NCBI GenBank assembly: GCA_002471975.1
Contig: DKQZ01000101.1
Span: 1-32,734, forward strand
Source of the DNA: Dialister sp. UBA7295
Lineage (GTDB): Bacteria > Bacillota > Negativicutes > Veillonellales > Dialisteraceae
Direction: 5' to 3'
DNA length: 32,734 bases
The position numbers were made by a program, and so were the translations under genes. Of this stretch, positions 7,107 to 14,474 are shown in pieces. The number at the start of each line of letters is the position of its first letter. Positions within the stretch are counted from its first letter, which is position 1. Below the pieces are notes generated by a model, which was not told the origin of the DNA, searched no databases, and worked only from the letters and a program-made list of their open reading frames with translations.

Positions 7107-8567
7107 TTACTGCATATCCGGCGGCGGTTCCTGATTGGTCATTTCATAGAAAAGGGTGAACTGGCCGGCAAAGTGGAGCTTCACCGTGTCCACCGGGCCG
7201 TTTCTATTCTTGGCCACGATGATTTCCGTTTCATTCTTCTTCGGATCGTCGTCTTCGATTTCCCGATTATAGTAAGCTTCGCGATACAGGAAGCTGACCA
7301 GGTCCGCATCCTGTTCCAGAGACCCCGATTCACGAAGGTCGGAAAGGAAGGGCCGGTGGTCCTGACGGGCTTCGACGCTTCGGGAGAGCTGGGAAAGGGC
7401 GATGACCGGTACATTCAGTTCGCGGGCAAGGCTCTTGAGGGATCTTGAAATTTCAGAGATTTCCTGCTGCCGGTTGTCCCCGTTTCTGGACGTATTCTTG
7501 GCCTGCATGAGCTGGAGATAGTCGATCATGATGATATCGAGACCCTGCTCTGCCTTGAGCCTCCGGCATTTGGAGCGGATTTCCGAAACTGAAATGCCCG
7601 GCGTATCATCGATGAAAAGGGGCGCATCCATGAGGACGGAAGCCGCATTGGCCAGCTGTTCCCATTCTTTCTGGGTGGAAATACGGCCGGTGCGGAGTTT
7701 CGAGCTGTCTACCAGGGCCGTGGAGCAGAGAAGTCTCTGGACCAGCTGCTCTCTTGACATTTCGAGAGAGAAGAAAGCCACACGGCGATGGGCCGAGGAA
7801 ATAGACATGTTTTTTGCCATGTTGAGGACAAAAGCGGTCTTGCCCATGGACGGGCGGGCAGCGACGATGATGAAGTCCCCTTTCTGGAAACCGGTGGTCA
7901 GGGCATCCAGCGACGGGAATCCGCTGGCCAGGCCGGTGATGGATTCTTTATTTTTAAATTTCTCCGTAATGCTCTGCAGTTCCTGCTGCACCGCTTCGCC
8001 AATGGAGGTGAAATCACTTTTTCTTTCATCCCTGGTGACGGAGAGGATGAGCTTTTCCGAATCATCCGTAATATCTGCCACGTCCTGGCGCTCCGAGTAA
8101 GCTTCGTCGGCAATCGTCCCGGCGGCATCGATCAGACGGCGGAGTTTGGCCTTGTCTGCCACGATTTGCGCATAACGGCCTACGGATTTCGTGCTGACGA
8201 CAGAAGTGGGAAGTTCATTGACGTAGAGAAGGCCTCCCACGTCATCCAGACGGCCCATCTTTTTCAATTCTTCCATGACCGTCAGGATATCGGCCTCCAC
8301 TCCCCGATGGGAAAGGTTCATGATGGCCTGGAAAATGATGGCATTGGCTTCCCGATAAAAATCGGGAGCCGAGATCATCATGTCTTCCACGGTGAGGATG
8401 GCATCCTTGTCCAGGAGCATGGCTCCTAAAACTGCTTTTTCCGCATCGATATTCTGGGGCGGCACCCGGGAAATAATCTGGGTATCGGTGTCCTGTTTTT
8501 TCCATTCTTTCCGGTCGGAACGAAAATCCTTCCGGTCTTTGTCGTAGGTATTGTTGAAATCAGCCAA
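7107..8567 (-). CDS. dnaB: Replicative DNA helicase DnaB
   Basis: A 486-residue hexameric helicase that unwinds DNA at the replication fork. An unusually charged N-terminal tail of about 30 residues (NTYDKDRKDFRSDRKEWKK) precedes the DnaB-N domain (PQNIDAEKAVLGAMLLD). The RecA-like motor has Walker A ARPSMGKT at 237-244, Walker B IIMIDYLQLM at 345-354, and SDLRESGSLEQDADLV near the C-terminal end. The start codon is TTG (8565-8567) behind a strong GGGGAGGAA site. Upstream there is only repeat-rich DNA, so dnaB is the first gene of its transcript here and is not directly preceded by rplI as in many Bacillota. A uracil-DNA glycosylase gene follows after 7 bases. Confidence 0.95.
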   Translation of the reverse strand: MADFNNTYDKDRKDFRSDRKEWKKQDTDTQIISRVPPQNIDAEKAVLGAMLLDKDAILTVEDMMISAPDFYREANAIIFQAIMNLSHRGVEADILTVMEELKKMGRLDDVGGLLYVNELPTSVVSTKSVGRYAQIVADKAKLRRLIDAAGTIADEAYSERQDVADITDDSEKLILSVTRDERKSDFTSIGEAVQQELQSITEKFKNKESITGLASGFPSLDALTTGFQKGDFIIVAARPSMGKTAFVLNMAKNMSISSAHRRVAFFSLEMSREQLVQRLLCSTALVDSSKLRTGRISTQKEWEQLANAASVLMDAPLFIDDTPGISVSEIRSKCRRLKAEQGLDIIMIDYLQLMQAKNTSRNGDNRQQEISEISRSLKSLARELNVPVIALSQLSRSVEARQDHRPFLSDLRESGSLEQDADLVSFLYREAYYNREIEDDDPKKNETEIIVAKNRNGPVDTVKLHFAGQFTLFYEMTNQEPPPDMQ

Positions 8568-8611
8568 AAGAATTCCTCCCCGCTGAATTTTGATAAGAAA
8601 TGATTACTTCT

Positions 8612-8617
8612 ATTATA
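8612..8617 (-). promoter_or_regulatory. -10 box of the dnaB promoter
   Basis: A TATAAT hexamer on the minus strand, about 45 bp upstream of the TTG start. I see no good TTGACA at 16-18 bp, so the -35 is weak. Confidence 0.5.
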
Positions 8618-8670
8618 CATGAAATTTCGAGTCATGGGGTAAATGAGATGGAAACTACAGGGTAAAGAAC

Positions 8671-8757
8671 TTTTGAATCGGGGAATTCGGGAGTGTCGGG
8701 AATATCGGGATTGTCGGGATTGCAGGCCAATTTTGCAGGGCGGCCCTCTTATATATC
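8671..8757 (+). repeat. Family A modular repeat, 9 bp array
   Basis: TTTTGAATCGGGG followed by five TCGGG-type units with a 9 bp period, then a GC-rich partly palindromic stretch (GGCC, GGGCGGCCC) and CTTATATATC. It points away from dnaB, so it cannot end the dnaB message. Confidence 0.7.
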
Positions 8758-8763
8758 TATTGC

Positions 8764-8833
8764 GTGGTATAGAATTTTTTCAGATGGATCGTCATGGGAA
8801 ACATTCATCCTTTTAGAGTCAATGGGGGAATCG
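8764..8833 (-). repeat. Diverged direct repeat, copy 1 (coding-like)
   Basis: It shares the first 20 bases (GTGGTATAGAATTTTTTCAG) and most later positions with 9150-9220, roughly three quarters identity by eye. Read on the minus strand, both copies can encode an IDxxxMN...DDxxEKILYH peptide. This copy reads SPIDSKRMNVSHDDPSEKIL. Confidence 0.6.
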
Positions 8834-8860
8834 TTCTTCGTTCTTCGTTCTTCGTTCTTC
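8833..8860 (+). repeat. Four exact GTTCTTC heptamers
   Basis: GTTCTTC is repeated four times without change, abutting the end of the diverged repeat on one side and the broken IS21 remnant on the other. The unit resembles the AGTTCTT/AGTTCTC variants in other heptamer arrays of this window. Confidence 0.9.
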
Positions 8861-8861
8861 G

Positions 8862-8936
8862 GGCGGAAATTTGGGAAATTGACTGGCCTTGAGAATACAA
8901 TTCTTTGATATAATTGACTTGGAGCATATTGAGCAT
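8862..8936 (-). pseudogene. Truncated istA-like transposase N-terminus
   Basis: The ATG at 8936 follows AAAGGAGGAAAGGAC and opens MLNMLQVNYIKELYSQGQSI, which matches the helix-turn-helix start of IS21 IstA transposases (a short Met-Leu start, Y-I-K-x-L-Y, then SISQIS). After about 25 codons the similarity ends at the GTTCTTC array. Full-length IstA is about 400-500 residues, so this is a dead fragment. Confidence 0.65.
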
Positions 8937-9074
8937 GTCCTTTCCTCCTTTACCTGTAATTGGGCAATTACAAGATAAAGGATACATAATAGAGGGGACC
9001 TGTTCAAGATGCTCTATTCTTGTGGAAAACATAGGTCCTCATTAACAATCAGGGTGGGGAATTTTTAATGAACA
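8862..9074 (-). mobile_element. Remnant of an IS21-family insertion sequence (5' end)
   Basis: On the minus strand the segment starts TGTTCATTAAAAATTCCCCA, like the ends of many IS21 elements in Bacillota (TG terminus, AAAATTCCCCAC). It runs through two inverted repeats (8996-9001/9033-9038 and 8955-8972) and a strong AAAGGAGGAAAG site to an ORF that begins like IstA. The element breaks off at about 8862. No istB and no other end are visible. Confidence 0.65.
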
Positions 9075-9149
9075 TTCTGGGTATTTTTATATTACTATAA
9101 ACAGTCCGGGAGAATTTGCCGGGGCGTCTTCCTTATTTAAACCTCCCGG

Positions 9150-9220
9150 GTGGTATAGAATTTTTTCAGTTTCATCGTCTTTGACAGCATTCATACCTTC
9201 AGGGTCAATTGAGGAAATCG
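9150..9220 (-). repeat. Diverged direct repeat, copy 2 (coding-like)
   Basis: Partner of 8764-8833. Its minus-strand reading SSIDPEGMNAVKDDETEKIL continues for about 20 more residues to a stop at 9087. An open frame runs from 9302 to 9087 (71 codons), but it starts inside a hairpin and has no clear RBS, so I annotate the repeat and not a gene. Confidence 0.55.
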
Positions 9221-9285
9221 TGACCCGCAGTACCTGTTCCGAATAAAATGATATTTTTATGCCGGCCCTTTCATGCAGGCGGAGC

Positions 9286-9343
9286 AAAAAAAGATGCCCC
9301 AAAAGACAGCGGGGCGCGAAATTCCCGCTGCTTTTGGGGCATC
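9286..9343 (-). terminator. Very strong hairpin and T tract (terminator or end of a small RNA)
   Basis: Bases 9293-9313 pair with 9324-9343 as a 20 bp stem with a single bulged A. On the minus strand the stem runs straight into seven Ts (9286-9292). A second hairpin, GCCCG-GAAA-CGGGC with a GNRA tetraloop (9345-9358), sits directly upstream. No annotated gene ends nearby: the M20 gene stops 360 bp away with its own element between. This could be the 3' end of an unannotated small RNA. Confidence 0.75.
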
Positions 9344-9614
9344 TGCCCGTTTCCGGGCTCCTCGATGATTTCAGTTTCCTTTGTTTTCCATGGTACCATG
9401 ATTTTCAGAGCAAATCCTTCTCCCCTTCCGCTTTCTCTGAGATTGGCCGTAGCAGAAGACTGCGGGTGAATTTCTTTGTTCTATATATATAGTAGAAAAA
9501 AAGACGGTTTTGTATCATTAATTTTTCATTAAATCTGCATTTTTGAAGGAGCGAGGGTATTTCTACTGTCATCGCACAGTCCTGAATGCCTGACCGGATC
9601 AGCCTGCGCTATGC

Positions 9615-9674
9615 CGGTAAAAAGCGGCCGTCCCATAAATCCGGCCCACCTTAACGAAGAACGACGGATTCAAA
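9615..9674 (-). repeat. Family A element after the M20 peptidase gene
   Basis: Minus-strand order: TTTGAATC, a short GTTCTTCGTT array, AAGGTGG, the stem GGCCG/CGGCC with an 11-base loop, then CTTTTTACC. It begins 30 bases past the stop at 9704, where a terminator is expected. Confidence 0.65.
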
Positions 9675-9703
9675 TGGGAATGCCCCTGTTCCGCACAGCC
9701 CTG

Positions 9704-10840
9704 TTATTTTCCCAGCACATATGCCGTGAGTTCCGTGAGGATTTCAAACTTCGGCAGGATATCATGGACCACTCCATATTCGCCCGGGGTATGGGCGCCT
9801 CCTCCCATGGGGCCCAGGGCATCGATGGTGGGAACTCCCAGGGCAGAGGTGAAATTTCCATCGCTGGCGCTGCCCACGGTTTTCCAGTGGATTTCCTTTC
9901 CTTTCAGGGCAAAGTACGCCGTGACCTCCCGGGCAAGGAGTTCTTCCATGTCCGGATTTCCATAGGGCGGACGGGTAATGCCCCCTTTGATGGTGGTGAG
10001 GACCCGAAGGTCAAAGGGCCGGGAAGCCAGGTCATGAAGGAGCTCTTCCAAATGTTCTCCTTTGCGGATGTCCGTCATCCGCATATCCACGGAACAGCTG
10101 CAGTGATCGGCAATGATATTGGCCGCCGTCCCGCCGCTCACCATGCCGATATTGAGATTCGTCCCTTCACAGGGTTTGTTTTCTTTGAGGAGGATTTCTC
10201 CCCAGCGGATGAATTCATGAATGGCGCTGGCCCCTTTCTCGGGCGCCGATCCTGCATGGGAGGCGATGCCGTGGAAATCAAGGTAGAATCTCGCCACGCC
10301 CCGCCGTCCTTTGACGAGGGTATTTTCTTCCATGGAGGGTTCCAGGACGAAGGCATAGTCCGATTTCTTTGCCAGTTCTTCAATGACGGGGCGGGAGTAG
10401 ATGGAACTCAGTTCTTCATCGGGATTGAAAAGGAAACAGATGGCATGATTCTCCAGAAGATGCGGCTTTGTCTCCAGCCACCTTGCCAGATGAAGGGCAA
10501 AGATATCTCCCCCTTTCATATCATGGCAGCCGGGGCCATAGTAAAAGTCTCCCTCCCGCCGGAAGGGCCGCTCTTTCAGGGTGCCTTCGGGAAAAACCGT
10601 ATCCATGTGGGCCATGAGAAGGAGCCTGTATTTCTCCCCTTTTCCTCCCGTCACCTTGAGACAGGGCCCGCCCGGAGCGCCCACGTCGATATATTCGGTA
10701 TGCCATAAAGAGGATTTTTCAAATTCCCCTTTGAGCCAGGCAGCCACTTTCGCGGTGCCCCCGGGAATGGAAGATCCCGATTCCATATTGACTATGGTTT
10801 TTAAGTCCTGTAGAAATATCTTTTCGTCCAAATGGATCAC
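9704..10840 (-). CDS. M20-family metallopeptidase (glutamate carboxypeptidase-like)
   Basis: A 378-residue zinc exopeptidase of the CPG2/ArgE/DapE group. Metal-site motifs are MAHMDTV (His78, Asp80), GCHDMKGG (Asp107), the NPDEE catalytic glutamates at 142-143, Glu167, and GGAHTPGE with His350. SHAG at 194-197 marks the dimerisation lid domain. It probably cleaves C-terminal residues from small peptides or acylated amino acids; substrate unknown. The upstream in-frame start is GTG (10838-10840), but AAGGAA lies only 2-3 bases before it. The TTG three codons later has better spacing and may be the real start. It lies beside pepT and the opp operon on the same strand. Confidence 0.9.
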   Translation of the reverse strand: MIHLDEKIFLQDLKTIVNMESGSSIPGGTAKVAAWLKGEFEKSSLWHTEYIDVGAPGGPCLKVTGGKGEKYRLLLMAHMDTVFPEGTLKERPFRREGDFYYGPGCHDMKGGDIFALHLARWLETKPHLLENHAICFLFNPDEELSSIYSRPVIEELAKKSDYAFVLEPSMEENTLVKGRRGVARFYLDFHGIASHAGSAPEKGASAIHEFIRWGEILLKENKPCEGTNLNIGMVSGGTAANIIADHCSCSVDMRMTDIRKGEHLEELLHDLASRPFDLRVLTTIKGGITRPPYGNPDMEELLAREVTAYFALKGKEIHWKTVGSASDGNFTSALGVPTIDALGPMGGGAHTPGEYGVVHDILPKFEILTELTAYVLGK

Positions 10841-10850
10841 GTTCCTTTCG

Positions 10851-10946
10851 AGTTATCAGTTCTCAGTTCTTAGTTATCAGAAACTGCCATCCGATACTGG
10901 TAACCACAGTGTAAAAATACGGAAAAGTTCTCAGTTATCAGAGATA
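10851..10946 (+). repeat. AGTTATC-type heptamer arrays
   Basis: Four 7 bp units at 10851-10878 (AGTTATC, AGTTCTC, AGTTCTT, AGTTATC) and a shorter run at 10926-10946 (AGTTCTC, AGTTATC, AGAGATA). They precede the M20 gene and face the array at 11068. No convincing hairpin or T tract follows, so these look like decayed family A elements. Confidence 0.6.
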
Positions 10947-11067
10947 GAATCCATCACTTGAATTTCCCGGGGAATATGATTACCACGCAATCCGGTCTTG
11001 TCCGGCGAGAATACCTCTTTCCAGTGTTTCCTGCCTTCGATATAAAGTGGTCGAAAACGAATGAACC

Positions 11068-11097
11068 CTGAGAACTGATAACTGTTAACTGATAACT
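11068..11097 (-). repeat. AGTTATC-type heptamer array after pepT
   Basis: Minus-strand units AGTTATC, AGTTAAC, AGTTATC, AGTTCTC begin about 35 bases past the pepT stop. This is the same position relative to a stop codon as the arrays at 4944 and 29777. The expected hairpin is not convincing here. Confidence 0.6.
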
Positions 11098-11131
11098 TTT
11101 TTAAATAGCCATTTCATATCCCCGGTTTCCT

Positions 11132-12379
11132 TCACGATTTCCTCTTTCCTGTAAGAAGAATCAGGTTTCTCGTCACTTCTGCCGCTTTTTCAAGGCCGGA
11201 AAGGGGCAGGAATTCGTAGATGGAATGGAAATTGAGGGCTCCCGTGAAATAGTTGGGCGTGAAAATGCCTTTCGTGGAAAGGTAGGACCCGTCGGTGCCT
11301 CCCCGCATGGCAAAGGGCCGGGGCGTCAGGTCCGCTTCTGCAAAAGCTTCATAGAGGAAGTCCAGGGCTTTTCCATTGTCCTCTGTCATGGCGTCTGCTA
11401 TATTTCCATAACTGTCTTCCATGGAACAGGTGACGTTCACTTTCGGATAGACCGCGGCCATTTTCCAGACCGACTCGGCGATGCGCCATTTCTTTTCTTC
11501 ATAATGGGCTTTGTCATGGTCCCGGACCTGGATGGTAAGGATGGCTTTTTCCTGCGTGGCCTGGAGCTCCCGGCACCAGATATAGCCTTCCTTCCCTTCC
11601 GTCCATTCCGGCGTCTCTTTCGGATCGAAGGCATGGACCAGTTCGCAGGCCGGAAGGAGGGGATTCACGAGGCGCCCTTTGCCGTTCATGGGATGGGCAG
11701 GGACTCCCGTGAAAGTGACGGTCACCGTGCCCGCATAGAAAGTCTCCCAGGTGCATTCCCCCATGGCGCAGCAGTCCAGGGTATAGGCAAAATCCGGATG
11801 AAAACGGGAAAGGTCGAGACATTTGGAACCCCGGAGCCCCACTTCTTCATCCGGCACAAAGGCCAGAAATACAGATCCATGGGGATGGGTGGTCCTGGCG
11901 AAATGGGAAATACTGTCCATGACCGCCGTAATTCCCGCTTTGTCGTCAGCTCCCAGGACGCCCGAGCCGTCGGTGAAAAGAATATCTTCTCCCACATAGG
12001 GCGAAAGCTCCGGATGGTCCGCCGCTTTCATGAGGATTTCCTTTCCCTTATTCAGGACTATATTTCCACCTTCATAATGGATGAGCCGGGGATGGGGCGC
12101 CGGATTTCCACCAATGGATGCCGTATCCAGATGGCAGCAGAAACCGATGGAGGGAAAATCCCCCTCTCCCCGCTGCGGAAGGCAGGCCGTGAGACAGCAG
12201 TGATCATCCAGATGGATATCCGTAAGGCCCAGAGGCCTCAGCTCTTCCTCCAGAAGGAGGGCGAGATTCCACTGCCCCCGGCTCGAGGGGACAGCCTTTC
12301 CCCCATTGCTGATACTTTCCGTAGGGATGGCCTGGTAACGGAGGAAACGATCGAGAAGAGATTGACGGTGTGGAGTCAT
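11132..12379 (-). CDS. pepT: Peptidase T (tripeptide aminopeptidase)
   Basis: A 415-residue zinc aminopeptidase that removes the N-terminal residue from tripeptides in the cytoplasm. PepT hallmarks: FCCHLDTA (His83, Asp85), GVLGADDKAGI (Asp145), VPDEEVGLRG (Glu178/179), TLDCCAMGE (Asp202), RGGTDGS, and NFHSIYEF (His385). I chose the ATG at 12379 (AAGG at 5-6 bases), giving the usual family length of about 410. An open frame extends 65 codons upstream, but that part is encoded by a family A repeat and is not likely to be translated. It follows the opp operon on the same strand but is separated from it by a terminator. Confidence 0.93.
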   Translation of the reverse strand: MTPHRQSLLDRFLRYQAIPTESISNGGKAVPSSRGQWNLALLLEEELRPLGLTDIHLDDHCCLTACLPQRGEGDFPSIGFCCHLDTASIGGNPAPHPRLIHYEGGNIVLNKGKEILMKAADHPELSPYVGEDILFTDGSGVLGADDKAGITAVMDSISHFARTTHPHGSVFLAFVPDEEVGLRGSKCLDLSRFHPDFAYTLDCCAMGECTWETFYAGTVTVTFTGVPAHPMNGKGRLVNPLLPACELVHAFDPKETPEWTEGKEGYIWCRELQATQEKAILTIQVRDHDKAHYEEKKWRIAESVWKMAAVYPKVNVTCSMEDSYGNIADAMTEDNGKALDFLYEAFAEADLTPRPFAMRGGTDGSYLSTKGIFTPNYFTGALNFHSIYEFLPLSGLEKAAEVTRNLILLTGKRKS

Positions 12380-12449
12380 AATTGCCTTCTTTGATGACGG
12401 ATGAATGAAAAGGAAACTAATGAGAAAGGGAAGCTTTAGGATGAAAGGC

Positions 12450-12532
12450 TTTTGAATCGGGGATATCGGGATTCTCGGGGATGATTTCGGGAGTCTCGGG
12501 AAGGTGGCGCCCTTTGGGCGCAGTTTTATATG
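12450..12532 (+). repeat. Family A modular repeat, 9 bp array
   Basis: TTTTGAATCGGGG, TCGGG units mostly 9 bp apart with one longer step, GGGAAGGTG, the stem GCGCCC-TTT-GGGCGC (12507-12521), then AGTTTTATATGG. A plus-strand copy between two minus-strand genes, it faces the copy at 12646-12727. Confidence 0.75.
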
Positions 12533-12645
12533 GAATTTTTCATTTTCCTGACTTTTGGATGAAAGGGAAACCACAGGCTGGAAGGCTTTTGGTTAAGGGA
12601 TATCGAAATCTCAGGGATGCATTCGGAATTCCGCATACATACTAC

Positions 12646-12727
12646 GGGCCTGCTATATGAATTGTGCAGGCCCACCGCCCCGACAGTCCCGACAATCCCG
12701 ACAGTCCCGAGTCTCCCGATTCAAAAG
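12646..12727 (-). repeat. Family A modular repeat, inverted partner
   Basis: Minus-strand order: CTTTTGAATCGGG, six TCGGG-type units at 9 bp period, GGTGG, the stem GGGCCTGC/GCAGGCCC (12646-12653 and 12666-12673). The arm sequence is unrelated to the copy 115 bp away, yet it pairs perfectly. The T tail is missing here. Confidence 0.7.
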
Positions 12728-12783
12728 CTGCCCATCTTAAGGCTTCCCTTTCATCATAAAGCCTTGAAACATTCACACAAAGC

Positions 12784-12814
12784 AAAAGACGCCGTGATAT
12801 TTCACAGCGTCTTT
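12784..12814 (-). terminator. Rho-independent terminator of the opp operon
   Basis: AAAGACGC (12785-12792) pairs with GCGTCTTT (12807-12814), with an inner GTGA/TCAC stem. The minus-strand reading ends in TTTTGCTTTG. It is 17 bases past the oppA1 stop. Confidence 0.8.
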
Positions 12815-12830
12815 ACCATGACAAAATGAT

Positions 12831-14453
12831 TTACTTGAAATGCCAGAGATGTACGTCGTCGAGCGACCCTTCCCAAAAGTCTTTGGTGCCTCCTTCGAGG
12901 TCTTTGTTCTGGACCATGATCTGGTCTGCTTCGTAAAGGGTGGTCATGAACTGGTTGTCCCGGAGATAGGTCTGGATTTTTCCATAGGCTTTGCGGCGGT
13001 CGTCAAATTTCGTCATATTGGCCGCTTTGTCCATCATGGAAAGGAGCTCTTTGTCATTGACTTTCCCGAAGTTGCTGGCGCTTCCCGGGGCGAAGTAAAT
13101 GCGGTAATCCGGATCCGGGGTCAATGCATAGCCCAGGAGGAGGAGTTCGTAGCTTCCTTTCTTTGCATTGGAGAGGACTTTGGTGAAGTCCATCTTTTCC
13201 AGTTTCACTTTGAGGCCAAGTTCCGTCAGGTTCTGCTGGATGAAGTCTGCGCTCTGTTCACGCTGCACATTGCCCAGAGGAACCTGGATGGTGAGTTCTC
13301 TTGACGTGTCGAAGCCCGATTCCTTGAGCTCATTCTTTGCCTTTTCCAGATCATAGGGAAGGGGCGATACGAAGGAATTGTATACCGGACTCCCCATGGT
13401 ATAGAGGGTGGGGATGATTTTAGCCGTTCCCTTGTACAGTTCATCCACCATACGCCGGCGATTGATGGCCATGGTGACGGCCCTTCGGAAATGGACGTTG
13501 AAGGCAGGGTCTTCATTGTTCATCTGGAGGAACTGGGCGGAAAGGGATGGCATCGTTTTCACGGAGAGCTTTTCATCCTGTTTCAGGATGTCCAATTCTT
13601 TCAGGGGCACATTTCCGATGCCTCCGGATGCGGCCATCTGGATAGACCCGGATTTCAGCTCCGCCACGATCTGATTGCCCCCGGTAATACGGAGGAATAT
13701 TTTCTTCAGCTTCGGGCTGCCGCGATAATAATGTTCGTTGGCCGAGAGTTCCACATGGTCTCCCAGCTTGTATTCCCTGAAAAGATAAGGGCCGCTGGTG
13801 ACTTCGGCTTTCATTTCCGTATCGGGAAGTCCTACCTTTTCCGGAGGGATTTTCTCGAAAACGTGCTTGGGAAGGATGAAGACTTCAAAACCCAGCCTGC
13901 TTTTCACGTAGTAAGGATCCACCGGCCGTTTCGTGTAGAAGGTGACGGTTTTGTCATCCACTTTGGAAAGGAGGGGGATCATTTCGCCCCGTTCCAGCTT
14001 GCCGGAGCCGCTCACGCCTTCGAGCATGGAAATATCGATGCCTTTGGACGTTTCCACTTTCGGGTTGGCAATGGTATTCAGGGTGAAAATGACGTCGTCC
14101 GCCGTGACCGGTTTCCCATCGCTCCATTTCGCATCCTTATTGAGGTGAATGGTATAGGCCCGGTTGTCCGTGGTATCGATGGAATCGGCCAGGTGGGGCG
14201 TGAAGCTGTTCACCTTCGGCATGCCCAGAAGGGTATCATACATGAAACGGAGGGTATACTGGCCCGCAATGCCGGGGTTGTTCAATGGATTCAGGGTCTC
14301 CGGCGCATTGAACATGCCGATGACCAGGGTATCTTTCGGATTTTTGGAAGCGCTTCCTGCCGGTTTATTTCCACCCCCGCAGCCTCCCAGAGTCAGGGCC
14401 GCCGCAAGAGATAGAGCCATGGCGGAGATCAGGGTTTTTCTTTTTTTGTCCAT
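12831..14453 (-). CDS. oppA: Peptide ABC transporter substrate-binding lipoprotein 1
   Basis: A 540-residue SBP_bac_5 family receptor. Residues 1-25 are a lipoprotein signal with lipobox LGGC (Cys25), so it is anchored to the outer face of the membrane. Family features follow: APETLNPLNNPG, FMYDTLLGMP, AKWSDGKPVTADDVIFTLN and the C-terminal DPDYRIYFAPGSASN segment. It binds oligo- or dipeptides and delivers them to the OppBC channel. It is the last gene of the operon, 21 bases after oppF, and ends at a terminator. It is a clear paralog of the receptor at 16549-18186, sharing most motifs; the two probably widen the range of peptides taken up. Di- versus oligopeptide specificity cannot be read. 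Confidence 0.92.
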   Translation of the reverse strand: MDKKRKTLISAMALSLAAALTLGGCGGGNKPAGSASKNPKDTLVIGMFNAPETLNPLNNPGIAGQYTLRFMYDTLLGMPKVNSFTPHLADSIDTTDNRAYTIHLNKDAKWSDGKPVTADDVIFTLNTIANPKVETSKGIDISMLEGVSGSGKLERGEMIPLLSKVDDKTVTFYTKRPVDPYYVKSRLGFEVFILPKHVFEKIPPEKVGLPDTEMKAEVTSGPYLFREYKLGDHVELSANEHYYRGSPKLKKIFLRITGGNQIVAELKSGSIQMAASGGIGNVPLKELDILKQDEKLSVKTMPSLSAQFLQMNNEDPAFNVHFRRAVTMAINRRRMVDELYKGTAKIIPTLYTMGSPVYNSFVSPLPYDLEKAKNELKESGFDTSRELTIQVPLGNVQREQSADFIQQNLTELGLKVKLEKMDFTKVLSNAKKGSYELLLLGYALTPDPDYRIYFAPGSASNFGKVNDKELLSMMDKAANMTKFDDRRKAYGKIQTYLRDNQFMTTLYEADQIMVQNKDLEGGTKDFWEGSLDDVHLWHFK

Positions 14454-14474
14454 GATGACCTCTTTTCCTGCTGC

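Noticed and set aside
9087..9302. A 71-codon gene on the minus strand
   Set aside because: It starts inside the 20 bp terminator hairpin, has no RBS, and only its middle part resembles the repeat at 8764. It is kept as a coding-like repeat and not a gene.
9241..9480. Known riboswitch (TPP, cobalamin, SAM or T-box) at the strong hairpin
   Set aside because: I could not find the conserved core strings of these classes on either strand, and no gene follows on the minus strand that it could control.
12380..12574. A 65-codon in-frame extension upstream of the pepT ATG
   Set aside because: It is encoded by a family A repeat (PRLPKSSPRIPISPIQKPF pattern from 9 bp units), lacks an RBS, and would make the enzyme longer than its family. 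The ATG at 12379 has an RBS and gives normal length.
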